From: Lujinxingia vulgaris
GTDB lineage: Bacteria; Myxococcota_A; Bradymonadia; Bradymonadales; Bradymonadaceae
Direction of reading: 5' to 3'
NCBI RefSeq assembly: GCF_007997015.1
Contig: NZ_VOSM01000002.1
Coordinates: 558,001 to 622,000, forward strand
Length of the DNA: 64,000 bases
This document shows positions 17,152-25,496 of this stretch, piece after piece. Position 1 is the stretch's first letter, and each line of letters begins with the position of its first letter. The notes beneath the pieces are model-generated. The model did not search any database. It was not told the origin of the DNA and saw only the letters and a list, made by a program, of their open reading frames with translations. The position numbers and the translations under genes were made by a program.

Positions 17152-18192
17152 TCACTCTCCGGCAGGTGTGTCGAGGCGCTCGATCGTGGCGCGCTCGCGT
17201 AAGCTTTGCAGGAGGGCGCGGCGTTTGGATTCGAGCAGCGCGCGGTTGGCCCGCTCGCGCAAAAGCGGCTCAACCTCGTCGAAGTCGCGCACGCCGGCTT
17301 CGCGGCGCTCGTGCACGCAGTAGACCGTCACGCTGCTGCCGTCGGGCGCGGGCACCACCGCGCTCTTTGCCGGCGCGTCGCCAGCACCGAAGAGCCGGAA
17401 CCCGGCCGCGGCCGGAAGCTGATGGCGCTGACGCCAGCCCAGCTCCCGGTGCGTTGCCTCCTCGGGGAGCGTGTCGGGGGCGCATTTCGCGCGGCTGATG
17501 CGGGCGGCGCGCTGACGGTCGCGGGCCGAAAGGGTGACGCTGCTGACGCGTACTCGCTCGGCGGCGGGGCGGCCGGCGGCCACCCGCGCATAGATCTCGC
17601 GCAGCTGCGCCTCGCTGACCGCGGGCTCCTCGGCCGACTTTGAGCCGTCCTCACCCAGAAGCGTGTGCTCCAGCACCATCGACTCGTGGACCTCCCGACG
17701 AAAGTCGCTCATCGAGAGGCCTTCGGCTCTGAGGTAGCGCTGAAACGCGGTGGTGGAGCCGAAATGCTCTTCGACGCGCTCCTCAACGGCCAGGTCCACG
17801 CGTTTGGGCGCGATCTCCACGGCACTCTGCGCGATGTGCTGGCGCAAAAGCTCATGGTCGATGAGGCGGTCGATGACCTCGGCGCGCTTGGCCTGGCGAA
17901 TGTTTGCGTTAAAGGGGCGGCGCGCGTGGCGGTAGAGCTGGTCGATGCGATCGAGGCGCTGCTCCACTTCGGCAGCGTGAATGGGCACCTCGTTGACCCT
18001 GGCCACAACTTCCGACGCCTCCACTGCGGCCGCAACGCCGGCCTCCTCTGCACCCTCCGGGCTCACCTCGCCAGACGCCTCCGCTGAGACTTCGGCAGGG
18101 GGCTCCTGTAAGCCCGGGTCGCAGGCCAGCACCGGGATCGCCAGGAGCAGCCCGAGGGTCTTGGAGGTCAGGATGTGCAGTAGGTGGTTCAT
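17152..18192 (-). CDS. SurA-like periplasmic chaperone lipoprotein (parvulin-family relative)
   Basis: 346 residues. The N-terminus ends in the lipobox LAIPVLAC, followed by an Ala/Glu-rich linker and a SurA_N-like helical domain (VVARVNEVPIHAAEVEQRL, then ...IDRLIDHELLRQHIAQ), the signature of SurA/PrsA/PpiD chaperones. The parvulin-like C-terminal domain is present in outline (TLPEEATHRELGW..., then TVYCVHERREAGVRDFDEV) but lacks clear PPIase residues, so a foldase without isomerase activity is possible. It is coupled to the metzincin gene downstream by a 4-base overlap with the alternative GTG. Confidence 0.8.
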   Translation of the reverse strand: MNHLLHILTSKTLGLLLAIPVLACDPGLQEPPAEVSAEASGEVSPEGAEEAGVAAAVEASEVVARVNEVPIHAAEVEQRLDRIDQLYRHARRPFNANIRQAKRAEVIDRLIDHELLRQHIAQSAVEIAPKRVDLAVEERVEEHFGSTTAFQRYLRAEGLSMSDFRREVHESMVLEHTLLGEDGSKSAEEPAVSEAQLREIYARVAAGRPAAERVRVSSVTLSARDRQRAARISRAKCAPDTLPEEATHRELGWRQRHQLPAAAGFRLFGAGDAPAKSAVVPAPDGSSVTVYCVHERREAGVRDFDEVEPLLRERANRALLESKRRALLQSLRERATIERLDTPAGE

Positions 18193-18300
18193 AAAGGCGT
18201 CTTACAGGGAGTGGCCGGGGCAAGCAACAGGGGCGCGTCGCGTAGAGAGAATGCCGCGCATCGCCGCGTGCATTCCCGGCGTGGAGCGGCAGCGAGGGCT

Positions 18301-18320
18301 TCGACACGAAAATGTGTCGA
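18301..18320. promoter_or_regulatory. Operator-like inverted repeat upstream of the VWA gene
   Basis: TCGACAC-N6-GTGTCGA, a perfect 7-bp inverted repeat with the symmetry and spacing of a dimeric regulator site, about 100 bp before the VWA start codon and in the divergent gap with the SurA-like gene. The regulator is unknown. Confidence 0.4.
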
Positions 18321-18418
18321 GAAATTTAGATCCATTGCGATGCGGCACCGTTGGTAGTCGGGAAGGCTTTGATGATCGCGGCTCAGAGTGGAGCTGCCCC
18401 GACAAATAAGGAGAGGTC

Positions 18419-19885
18419 ATGAACACGTCGCAGGTTGCATGGATCGTACTGGGTGTGGTGGTGGGGCTGATGGTGGGCCTGCGTCAGGCGCCGCAGCTTC
18501 AAAACACCGAGACGGTGCTGCCCTCGCTGGCCACCGCAGCTGGCGAGGCGCTGATGACGCCGCTGACGCCGTCTGCGACGACCAGAGAGAGCGAGCAGAG
18601 CGGCGCGCTGCAGCTGAGCGCGGAGCTGGCGCACGCGCAGGTGCTCGCTGAGCGCGAGTCCGAGACCTACCTCGATGTGCAGCTTCAGACGGGGGAGTCT
18701 CGCGCGGAGCGTCGCCCGGCGCTCAATGTGGCGCTGGTGCTGGACCGCTCCGGATCGATGGGTGGCGAGCCGATGGCGCAGGCCCGCAACGCAGCGGCGC
18801 GCTTCCTGGAGCGGCTGCAGCCCGGCGATCGCGTCAGCGTGGTCTCCTTTGGTGCAAACGCCCGTGTGGATGTGCCTTCGCAGCCCGTCGATGCGCATAA
18901 CCTCCCCTGGTTGATCCGCACCATCGATCGCATTGATGCCCTGGGCGCCACGCACCTGAGCGGTGGCATTGAGGAGGGGGCCCGCACGCTTCTGGCCTCG
19001 CGCCAGGCAGGCTCGGTCGACCGCATGATCGTGATGACCGACGGACTTCCCACCGCCGGTATGACCGGTGACGAGGAGCTGCAGCGCCTGGTTCGCGGGG
19101 TGCGCTCGCAAGGCATCTCAGTCACGACGCTGGGCTTTGGCACAAGCTACAACGCCGATTTGATGGCGTCGCTGGCCGAGGAGGGCGCCGGCAACTACAG
19201 CTACATCGCCCGCGCCTCCGACTTCGAGCAGGCGTTTAGCGAAGAGCTCGACGCCCTGGCCACCACCGTCGCCACCGGCGTCACGCTCACGCTGATCCCC
19301 TCGGCCGGCGTCCACTTCGAGGAGGTCTACGGCATGCCCGTCGACGTGGGCGCCGGGCCGCTGACCCTGGGGCTGGGCGATCTTCGCGCCCAGACCAGCC
19401 GCCGGGTGATGGTGCGCGTCAAGACCCGCGGCATCCCGCGCGATGGCAAGGCGGCCATCCGCGCCATCCTCACCTACCAGGATCGCGTGGCCGAGCGCCC
19501 CGTGGAGAACGAGCTGCTGGTGGAGGCCAGCACCACCGGCGATGACGTCGCCATGGTCAGCAGCCTGCGCCCCGAGGTGATGGTGCGCGTTCAGGAGGCT
19601 ATCGCCCTGCGCGCCATCCGCGAGGCCACCCGCGACTACTCCCGCGGCGATCAGAAAGCGGCGACCGAGCGCCTCAAGCGTGAGCGCAGCCGCATGGAGG
19701 ATGTGATGAGCCGCTTCAGCCTGCCCAAACGCGCCCTGGCCCCGATCTCCGATGAGATGCAGAATGTGAGCTTCGGCATGGAGCGCGCCGCGCCGAGCTC
19801 GGCTGCGGGCCGCTCGCTGAGTTTTGAGCGCAGCGAGCGCGACCTGGAGCTGGAGCGTGGTGAGGCCGCCCCGGGTCGCTTCTGA
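18419..19885 (+). CDS. Membrane-anchored von Willebrand factor A domain protein
   Basis: 488 residues. One N-terminal hydrophobic segment (VAWIVLGVVVGLMVGL) acts as anchor or uncleaved signal. The VWA domain starts near residue 100 and has an intact MIDAS: DRSGSM at residues 109-114, a Thr in ATHLSGG and Asp in MTDGLP. The C-terminal half (ATGVTLTLIPSAG...) resembles the beta domain after VWA in YfbK-like proteins. A strong ribosome site (AAGGAG) precedes the ATG. VWA/MIDAS proteins bind protein partners with a divalent metal. The protein ends in a charged Glu/Arg-rich tail. No neighbour indicates its partner. Confidence 0.88.
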   Translation: MNTSQVAWIVLGVVVGLMVGLRQAPQLQNTETVLPSLATAAGEALMTPLTPSATTRESEQSGALQLSAELAHAQVLAERESETYLDVQLQTGESRAERRPALNVALVLDRSGSMGGEPMAQARNAAARFLERLQPGDRVSVVSFGANARVDVPSQPVDAHNLPWLIRTIDRIDALGATHLSGGIEEGARTLLASRQAGSVDRMIVMTDGLPTAGMTGDEELQRLVRGVRSQGISVTTLGFGTSYNADLMASLAEEGAGNYSYIARASDFEQAFSEELDALATTVATGVTLTLIPSAGVHFEEVYGMPVDVGAGPLTLGLGDLRAQTSRRVMVRVKTRGIPRDGKAAIRAILTYQDRVAERPVENELLVEASTTGDDVAMVSSLRPEVMVRVQEAIALRAIREATRDYSRGDQKAATERLKRERSRMEDVMSRFSLPKRALAPISDEMQNVSFGMERAAPSSAAGRSLSFERSERDLELERGEAAPGRF

Positions 19886-19953
19886 TATCGCCATAAAACA
19901 ACGTCTTCGCCCGCTCGCCGGCGCTTGACCCACGGGGGCCTGGCCCCCAGATT

Positions 19954-19988
19954 GTGCCGCGGCAGACGAGGTCTGCCGCGGCACTTTT
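19954..19988 (+). terminator. Intrinsic terminator after the VWA gene
   Basis: Perfect 14-bp stem GTGCCGCGGCAGAC with a GAG loop (19954-19984) followed by TTTTG. It lies just ahead of the PHP gene start at 20026, so that gene probably has its own promoter or relies on read-through. Confidence 0.85.
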
Positions 19989-20025
19989 GTTGATGGTGAG
20001 CGAGCCCCCAACCCTGCGAGGCCCT

Positions 20026-20904
20026 ATGAGCACTTTGAGCTGGCCGGCCGACGGCCCTATGGAGATCCACAGCCACTCCACCGTCAGCGATGGCACCTAC
20101 GAGCCCGAACGCATGGCCGAGCTGATGGCTGAGAAAGGCGTGGCCCACTGGGCGCTCACCGACCACGACACCACCGGCGGCCTGGAGCGCGCGCGCGTGG
20201 CCTGCGCCAGGGTGGGCGTGAGCTTTATCAGCGGCATTGAGATCAGCGCGCAGTCCGAAGGAAAGTCCATTCATGTGCTCGGCTACGGCTTTGACCCCGA
20301 GGAGCCCAACCTCGCCAGCTACGCCGAGAAGATGGAGGTCGCGCGCCACGAGCGCATGGCCGAGATGGTGGAGCGGGTGCGTGGGCTGGGCCTGGAGGTC
20401 ACGCTGGACGATGTGATGGCGCAGTCGATCCAGGGCAACGTCGGCCGGCCCCACCTCGCGCGCGCGCTGCACGCCCGGGGGCTTGTCGACACCCCGCAGG
20501 AAGCGTTTGATCGCTGGCTGCGCGCCGATGGCCCGGGCTATGTGCCCATGGCCTACCTCTCGGTGGATGATGCGCTGGAGCTTATCGCTGGCGCCGGCGG
20601 CATGGTGATACTCGCCCACCCCGGCCGCTACACCACCATGGTCGATCATCTGGATCGCTGGCGGGAGGCCGGGCTCTTTGCCCTGGAGGTACGCCACCCC
20701 TCTCACGATCTGGCCACCGAGCGCCGGCTCGTCGACGTGGCGCAAAAGCACGATCTCAGCATGAGCGCCAGCAACGACTGGCACGGAAGCCTCCCCGACG
20801 ACATCGAGCGCCTGGGCCGCGTGAACTTCAGCCCGGCCTGGCGCGACGCCTTCTTCGAGCGCTTAAGCCAGACCGCCTGGGCCGAGAGCCAGGGCTGGCG
20901 CTGA
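20026..20904 (+). CDS. PHP-domain phosphoesterase (RNase AM/YciV-like)
   Basis: About 292 residues, typical for the YciV/RNase AM family. PHP metal-binding motifs are present: HSHSTVSDG (His15, His17), LTDHDTT, GIEISA, LAHPGRY and NDWHG. Family members hydrolyse 3',5'-nucleoside bisphosphates or trim 5' ends of RNAs in the cytoplasm. The start at 20026 matches family N-termini (PADGPMEIHSHSTVSDG); the longer frame back to 19954 runs through the terminator hairpin and is rejected. The convergent dinB gene follows across a shared terminator. Confidence 0.9.
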   Translation: MSTLSWPADGPMEIHSHSTVSDGTYEPERMAELMAEKGVAHWALTDHDTTGGLERARVACARVGVSFISGIEISAQSEGKSIHVLGYGFDPEEPNLASYAEKMEVARHERMAEMVERVRGLGLEVTLDDVMAQSIQGNVGRPHLARALHARGLVDTPQEAFDRWLRADGPGYVPMAYLSVDDALELIAGAGGMVILAHPGRYTTMVDHLDRWREAGLFALEVRHPSHDLATERRLVDVAQKHDLSMSASNDWHGSLPDDIERLGRVNFSPAWRDAFFERLSQTAWAESQGWR

Positions 20905-20956
20905 GCCTGCCGGCGTAGAAAGGGGAGCGCCTTTTCTGCGCGCCCCCTCATGATCC

Positions 20957-20997
20957 AAAAAAAACGCGCCGAGTCGTCCCGGCGCGTTTTTTTATGA
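20957..20997. terminator. Bidirectional terminator between PHP gene and dinB
   Basis: AAAAAAAACGCGCC ... GGCGCGTTTTTTT: a 9-10 bp GC stem with A-run on one side and T-run on the other, serving both convergent genes. Confidence 0.85.
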
Positions 20998-21006
20998 TCG
21001 AAAAAA

Positions 21007-22062
21007 TTAGAAAAAAAGTTCGAGCTGTTGGGGGAGGTCGTCGTACTCGTGGTCCAGGCGCACGCCCACGCCCAGCAGGCGCACGGCGCGTTCGCTGCGC
21101 TCGAGCGCCTCGGCCAGGAGCGGGGCGTAGCTATCGAGGGTGGGGTCGGTGAGTTCAGCGCGCTCAACCGTGGTCTGGCGAAAGTCGTCGAATTTGACTT
21201 TCACAAACACCGCGCGAATGGGCGGGCGTTTTTTTCGGCCCAGGCGCCGGTGCAGGCTCTCTATCAGGGCGGGCAGCTTGGCGGTGCAGGCCTGAAGGTC
21301 GGGCAGGTCGTTGGCGTAGGTGTTTTCCACGCTCACGCTGCGGGCGACCCGCTCGGTGCGCACCGGCCGATCGTCGATGCCTCGCGCCAGTTCGTAGAGG
21401 CGTTTTCCGCGCTTTCCAAAGCGGCGCACGAGCTCGGCGAGTTCGATGCGTTGGAGATCGCCGCAGGTCTTGACGCCCATGTCATGGATGCTGCGCGCGG
21501 TGACCTTGCCCACGCCGGGGATGGCTTTGACGGGCAGCTCCTGCATAAAGGCCGCCACCTGATGGGGGGCGATCACCGCCTGACCGTCGGGCTTGTTGAG
21601 CTCGCTGGCCACCTTGGCCAGAAACTTGTTGATCGATACTCCGGCCGACGCCGTCAGACCGGTCTCCTTGAAGATCGCCTCGCGAATGGCGCGGGCGCAG
21701 AGCGTGGCGCTGCCGTGGTGGTGGGGGGTGTGCGTCAGGTCGAGAAAAGCCTCGTCGAGGGAGAGGGGCTCGATCTGATCGGTGTAGCGCTCAAAGATGC
21801 GGCGGATCTTCTGGCTCTCCTCGCGGTACACGTTCATGCGCCCGGGCACGATGATGAGCTGGGGGCAGAGGCGCATCGCGTAGGCCGAGGCGATCGCCGA
21901 CTTGACGCCGAACTTTCGGGCCTCGTAGTTGGCCGTGGCGATCACCCCGCGGCGTTGCGGATCGCCGCCCACCGCGATGGGGCGACCCCGCAGCAGCGGG
22001 TCGTCGCGCATCTCGATGGCTGCAAAAAAGCAGTCCATATCGACGTGAATGATCTTCCTCAT
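21007..22062 (-). CDS. dinB: DNA polymerase IV (Y-family)
   Basis: 351 residues, the standard Pol IV length. Y-family motifs are intact: HVDMDCFFA at residues 6-14, ANYEARKFGV, the catalytic SLDEAFLD, ASAGVSINKFLAK, and the helix-hairpin-helix IPGVGKVTA. The C-terminus ends QLELFF, a beta-clamp binding motif. The enzyme performs translesion synthesis past blocked forks and is error-prone. No obvious umuC/dnaE2 partners in the window. An inverted repeat at 22139-22155 lies in the divergent promoter region and could be a damage-regulator site. Confidence 0.95.
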   Translation of the reverse strand: MRKIIHVDMDCFFAAIEMRDDPLLRGRPIAVGGDPQRRGVIATANYEARKFGVKSAIASAYAMRLCPQLIIVPGRMNVYREESQKIRRIFERYTDQIEPLSLDEAFLDLTHTPHHHGSATLCARAIREAIFKETGLTASAGVSINKFLAKVASELNKPDGQAVIAPHQVAAFMQELPVKAIPGVGKVTARSIHDMGVKTCGDLQRIELAELVRRFGKRGKRLYELARGIDDRPVRTERVARSVSVENTYANDLPDLQACTAKLPALIESLHRRLGRKKRPPIRAVFVKVKFDDFRQTTVERAELTDPTLDSYAPLLAEALERSERAVRLLGVGVRLDHEYDDLPQQLELFF

Positions 22063-22138
22063 GAGCTCTTTCGCCTTACTCTGGGCCGCGCTCGGGTTCC
22101 GGGCAGGCTCGCCGGCTCTTTGTAACAGGCTTGAAACG

Positions 22139-22155
22139 CTTGAGAAATTCTCAAG
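22139..22155. promoter_or_regulatory. Operator-like palindrome between dinB and the DUF7151-like gene
   Basis: CTTGAGAAATTCTCAAG: 8-bp perfect arms around one base. It is 8 bp upstream of the TTGACA promoter reading to the right and about 80 bp upstream of dinB. It does not match a LexA box that I can name with confidence. Confidence 0.4.
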
Positions 22156-22162
22156 TCCTCCT

Positions 22163-22192
22163 TTGACAAGCCGGCGGCCTTTTCTCTATGAG
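22163..22192 (+). promoter_or_regulatory. Probable sigma70 promoter of the DUF7151-like lipoprotein gene
   Basis: TTGACA (22163-22168), 18-bp spacer, TATGAG (22187-22192), about 70 bp before the ATG at 22261. Confidence 0.5.
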
Positions 22193-22260
22193 AGCCCCGG
22201 ACCTCAGGTCCAACCCTCACCCTCAATCCCCATCCAGAACATCCTATCGGGAGGTCGTAC

Positions 22261-23922
22261 ATGCAGTACGTCAATCGCAAGTCCCTGGTTGTCTCGCTGG
22301 TTCTTTCCCTGGCTGCCTGTGGCGGCTCTGAGATTCAGGCTGAGCCTGCACCGGACCTGACCATCGAGTCGATCGAAGCCGGCGACGTCTGCGCGACCGG
22401 GGGCATCATCGTGTATGTCGATGGCGTCGAGAGCGCCACGGTCTGCAACGGCACCGACGGCGTCGACGGCAATGATGGCGAGCCGGGCACCGACGGGGAC
22501 GCTCCCGAGGTGGTGGTGGAGACCATCGAGCCCGGCGATGTGTGTGAGGCCGGCGGCCAGGAAGTGCGCGTGGAAGACACCGACGGCACCGTGCTCAACA
22601 CCGCGGTGGTCTGCAACGGTGTCGACGGCGAAGCGGTCGCTCCTCAGGTGGTCATCGGTGAGGCCCAGAACTGCGACTTCGGCGGCGTCTCGGTGACCAT
22701 CGGCGACGCGGATCCCTTTGAGGTCTGCGACGGCGCCGACGGCGAAGCTGGCGAGCCGGGCGAAGCCCCCTCGGTGAGCGTGGGCAGCCCGGCGGACTGT
22801 GAGTTCGGCGGCGTCTCGGTCACCATCGGCGATGCGGCTCCCTTTGACGTGTGCAACGGCGCCCCGGGTGCCGATGGCGAGCCGGGCGCAAGCCCCGCCA
22901 TCGACGTGACCAACATTGACGCCGGCGGCGTGTGTGGCGAGGCCGGTGGTTACTTGATCACGATCACCGACGCTCAGGGCGTCGAAGAGACCGCCACGGT
23001 ATGCAACGGCGAGGGCGGTGGTACCACCGACCCCGACCCCGACCCGGTGACCGTGATCACCGAGTGCATGATCGTCACCGACGCGGTGACCACGCCTGAG
23101 GGCACCGCGGCTGACGCCGACGGCCTGGTCAGCGTGGAGGTCGATGGTGTGGGTACCGATGTACCGGCGACCTTCGTGGCTGAGCTGGGCTACGGTGATG
23201 TGGGCACCGACCCGGGCACCTGGACCTACGCCGAAGGCATCGCCGATGCCACTGGTGAGCTTCTCGGAGAGTTCGGTAGCTCCATCGTCGCTGGCGAGTA
23301 TGGCTTTGTCTGGCGCGTGGCGCTGGAAGCCGGCGACGCCTGGACCTACTGCGGTGTGAACGGCACCTTCGACACCTTCACCGAAGCCGACGCCGGCTCG
23401 CTTAGCGTGACAACGGCAGCAGTACCGCAGACGATCGTCGGATGGGATTTCGCCACCGATCTTAACGCCAGCGAAGGCACCGGAAGTGGGGAGTTCTTTC
23501 TCAACGGTGTGCCCACGACTTGCCTCGCGGAGAGCGGCAATCAATGGCGTTGCGATAACCTCCCCGAAAGCACCGACTTCTTTGACGCCGACGGTGTCAC
23601 CCCTCTGGCGGACACATACTACCGTTTTGAATCTTCCTTCACCGCGTTCCAGAGTATCAGCGTGGAGTTCCAATACCGCGCCACGGGGACTGGGCCTACG
23701 CTGATGCAAATCGCCGCCGAGTTTGCCGATGGCTCACTGGAGTTTTTGAGCGAGCCCTTCGTGGTCAACAATGATGGTAGCTATCCCACGGAAACTCTGG
23801 CGCTTCCGCCGGCTGCCGGTGAAGCCGGGCCGGTCGCCTACCGCTTCTACCCGTATGGAGCCAGTGGTTCCGGCGGAAACATCCGCTTCACGAATGTCAC
23901 CTTCACCGGTACCGCCCTCTAA
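22261..23922 (+). CDS. DUF7151-like repeat lipoprotein (complete paralogue of a tandem pair)
   Basis: 553 residues. Lipobox SLAACGGS at the N-terminus. Residues 35-250 are several repeats with the pattern VCxxGGxxVxVxDxxG...xVCNGxxGxDGxxG, similar to the collagen-like/DUF7151 repeats of Myxococcota lipoproteins. The second half (ITECMIV... to the C-terminus) is a beta-rich module of about 300 residues ending NVTFTGTAL. The same C-terminal module recurs in the broken gene at 27206-29401, including its 3' terminator, showing a tandem duplication. Role unknown; the repeats are likely extended surface stalks. Confidence 0.85.
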   Translation: MQYVNRKSLVVSLVLSLAACGGSEIQAEPAPDLTIESIEAGDVCATGGIIVYVDGVESATVCNGTDGVDGNDGEPGTDGDAPEVVVETIEPGDVCEAGGQEVRVEDTDGTVLNTAVVCNGVDGEAVAPQVVIGEAQNCDFGGVSVTIGDADPFEVCDGADGEAGEPGEAPSVSVGSPADCEFGGVSVTIGDAAPFDVCNGAPGADGEPGASPAIDVTNIDAGGVCGEAGGYLITITDAQGVEETATVCNGEGGGTTDPDPDPVTVITECMIVTDAVTTPEGTAADADGLVSVEVDGVGTDVPATFVAELGYGDVGTDPGTWTYAEGIADATGELLGEFGSSIVAGEYGFVWRVALEAGDAWTYCGVNGTFDTFTEADAGSLSVTTAAVPQTIVGWDFATDLNASEGTGSGEFFLNGVPTTCLAESGNQWRCDNLPESTDFFDADGVTPLADTYYRFESSFTAFQSISVEFQYRATGTGPTLMQIAAEFADGSLEFLSEPFVVNNDGSYPTETLALPPAAGEAGPVAYRFYPYGASGSGGNIRFTNVTFTGTAL

Positions 23923-23950
23923 TGCTGCGGGCAGACATCGGTAGCTGATT

Positions 23951-23983
23951 AAAAACCCCGGCGAGTCATCGCCGGGGTTTTTT
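23951..23983 (+). terminator. Intrinsic terminator of the DUF7151-like gene
   Basis: AACCCCGGCGA-GTCA-TCGCCGGGGTT followed by TTTT. Nearly identical to the terminator at 29431-29462 after the second paralogue. Confidence 0.9.
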
Positions 23984-24102
23984 CGTTCAGGGAAAGGGGC
24001 CAGAGGCTTAGCGGCGCACAAAACAGGGTCAAGGTGGGGAGGAGGCCTGGGTGCCGAGGCGTGCGCGTTACGGCGTCGGAGGCTTGTAGTGCCCCCCATA
24101 AA

Positions 24103-24972
24103 TCAAGCCACTAACTCGCCAAACTGAGCACCATACTTAGCCGGTGATTTGTACCCGAGCGCCTGGTGGGGTCGCTCGGTGTTGTAGAACTCAACCCAGG
24201 TCTCAATCGCCTCCCGGGCCTGCGCAAAGGTCTTGAAGTTCGTCATCCAGATGCACTCTTCTTTGAGCGAGCGGAAGAAGCGCTCAATCAGCCCATTCTG
24301 CTGCGGCGTATAGGGCGTGATGAACTCCTGGGTCAGGCCGTACTGCTTGCAACTCCCGGTAAACGACTTCGATGTGAACACCTTGCCATTGTCGCTGCGC
24401 AACACCGGTCGCGACTCGCCGTTGGGGTAGATAAGGCCGAAACGCTTCAAGCACGCGCTCTCCAGGGCTCGCTGCGCCTCCACGGCGCGCCCGCGGCGAG
24501 CGACGTCGATGCCAACAATCTCGCGGGTGCAGCAGTCAATCACGGCCATCACGCCAATCCAGCCGTCCTGCTCGCAGTACAAACTCGTCGCGTCCATCGC
24601 CCAGCGCTCGTCAGGTTGCGACGCCTGGGAGATGGATTAAATCACGCGCAAACGAGGCGTATTCACGATGCAGCGGGCCTGCCAGCCGTTTTCGCACATC
24701 AGGCGCTCCACGCGTTTTTTGTTGATGCAAAGCAGGTCTCGAAAACGCAGCCACGCCCAGATTCGGCGGTATCCCCAGGTCGGGTATTCTTTGACGAGCT
24801 CCTCCATACGCTCCACGAGCTCACGCTTCTCGCGCTCCTTCTCCAGGTTGACCACCCGGCGGATCACCCCATTTTTCTGCCTCCATACCGTGGAGCGGTT
24901 CAGCCCCAACAATCCGCACAGCCTCCGCTCGCTCATCGTCGGGTGACGCTCCATCAATCCTCGGAGCGCCAC
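24103..24972 (-). pseudogene. IS3-family orfB (DDE transposase), interrupted by a stop codon
   Basis: Encodes an HTH_21 segment then an rve/DDE integrase core (MDATSLYCEQDGW, LRSDNGKVFTS, QQNGLIERFF). An in-frame TAA at 24637-24639 separates the first 111 codons from the catalytic core. In copy B the same site reads Ala-Gln (GCTCAG) where copy A has Ile-stop (ATTTAA). The change is part of a cluster of several transitions within about 21 bp, so it is not a simple sequencing error. The element probably cannot transpose alone but might be complemented by copy B. Confidence 0.9.
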
Positions 24973-25292
24973 CCGGAGCCAAAAGGGTCGAGCCTGGCCA
25001 TGTGATGGACCTCCTTGATGACGTCGATGTCCATCACCAGCTCGCCAATCTTCTGCTGGAGCCTGGCGATTTGGGCATCTTTGCGCTCAATCTCTTCCTT
25101 CGGGCGGCTCTTCAACCCATTCTCACCCGCATCCAGGAAAATCTCGTACCACTGCTCAATCTCGCTGGGCTTGAGGTCGTACTGGCGCGCAGCCTCATTC
25201 ACCGTGGTCTCTCCCCGGATAATCTGCAGCACCAGCGCGGTACGACGCTTCGAGGTCCAACGCTTGATTTCTTCAGGTAACTCTTCGCTCAT
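24954..25292 (-). CDS. IS3-family orfA (HTH transposase subunit), copy A
   Basis: 112 residues starting MSEELPEEIKRWTSKRR, an HTH_Tnp-type DNA-binding protein with a C-terminal coiled-coil region (RKDAQIARLQQKIGELVMDID). orfB lies in the -1 frame, overlapping its 3' end by 19 bp. Near-identical to the orfA of copy B. It recognises the terminal repeats and acts with orfB as a fused OrfAB after frameshifting. Confidence 0.9.
   Translation of the reverse strand: MSEELPEEIKRWTSKRRTALVLQIIRGETTVNEAARQYDLKPSEIEQWYEIFLDAGENGLKSRPKEEIERKDAQIARLQQKIGELVMDIDVIKEVHHMARLDPFGSGWRSED
24981..24987 (-). other. Candidate -1 ribosomal frameshift heptamer in IS copy A
   Basis: Minus strand C-CCT-TTT in the zero frame of orfA, fitting X-XXY-YYZ. 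A slip back by one base joins orfA directly into orfB, whose frame is open through this point. Conserved in copy B (28259-28265). Confidence 0.55.
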
Positions 25293-25496
25293 CTCACCCT
25301 CGTAAACTGACGTCCTGGCCAACACCCAACCCGATTCTGACAGGTTTGGCCTGGCCAGGCACCATTGTCATAAAGGTGGCTTGATTGTCAGGGGGGCAGA
25401 ACACAGCTTTTCAAATTGTTACGCTTGTGCTAGCGGTTTAAACGCTCATATTCTTAGTTTCACTGAATTTATCCCACCAGTTTCAAGAGGCCCCCC

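Larger units (their letters stand above)
24085..25403 (-). mobile_element. IS3-family insertion sequence, copy A (defective transposase)
   Basis: 1319 bp by co-linear comparison with copy B. The left end TGTAGTGCCCCCC and right end GGGGGGCAGAACA form an imperfect terminal inverted repeat. It carries orfA and orfB on the minus strand in the usual IS3 overlapping arrangement. Flanks are GGCT on the left and CAGC on the right: no target duplication is visible, unlike copy B, which suggests later rearrangement. orfB contains an in-frame stop. Confidence 0.9.

Noticed and set aside
19954-20026. Upstream start for the PHP gene at 19954
   Set aside because: The frame from there would translate through the VWA terminator hairpin; family N-termini begin at 20026.
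22204-23709. 501-residue open frame on the minus strand
   Set aside because: Antisense of the DUF7151-like gene; it crosses the gene's promoter and has a repeat pattern mirroring the coding strand.
24637-24639. Stop codon in IS copy A as a sequencing error
   Set aside because: It is part of a multi-base difference cluster relative to copy B, not one changed base.
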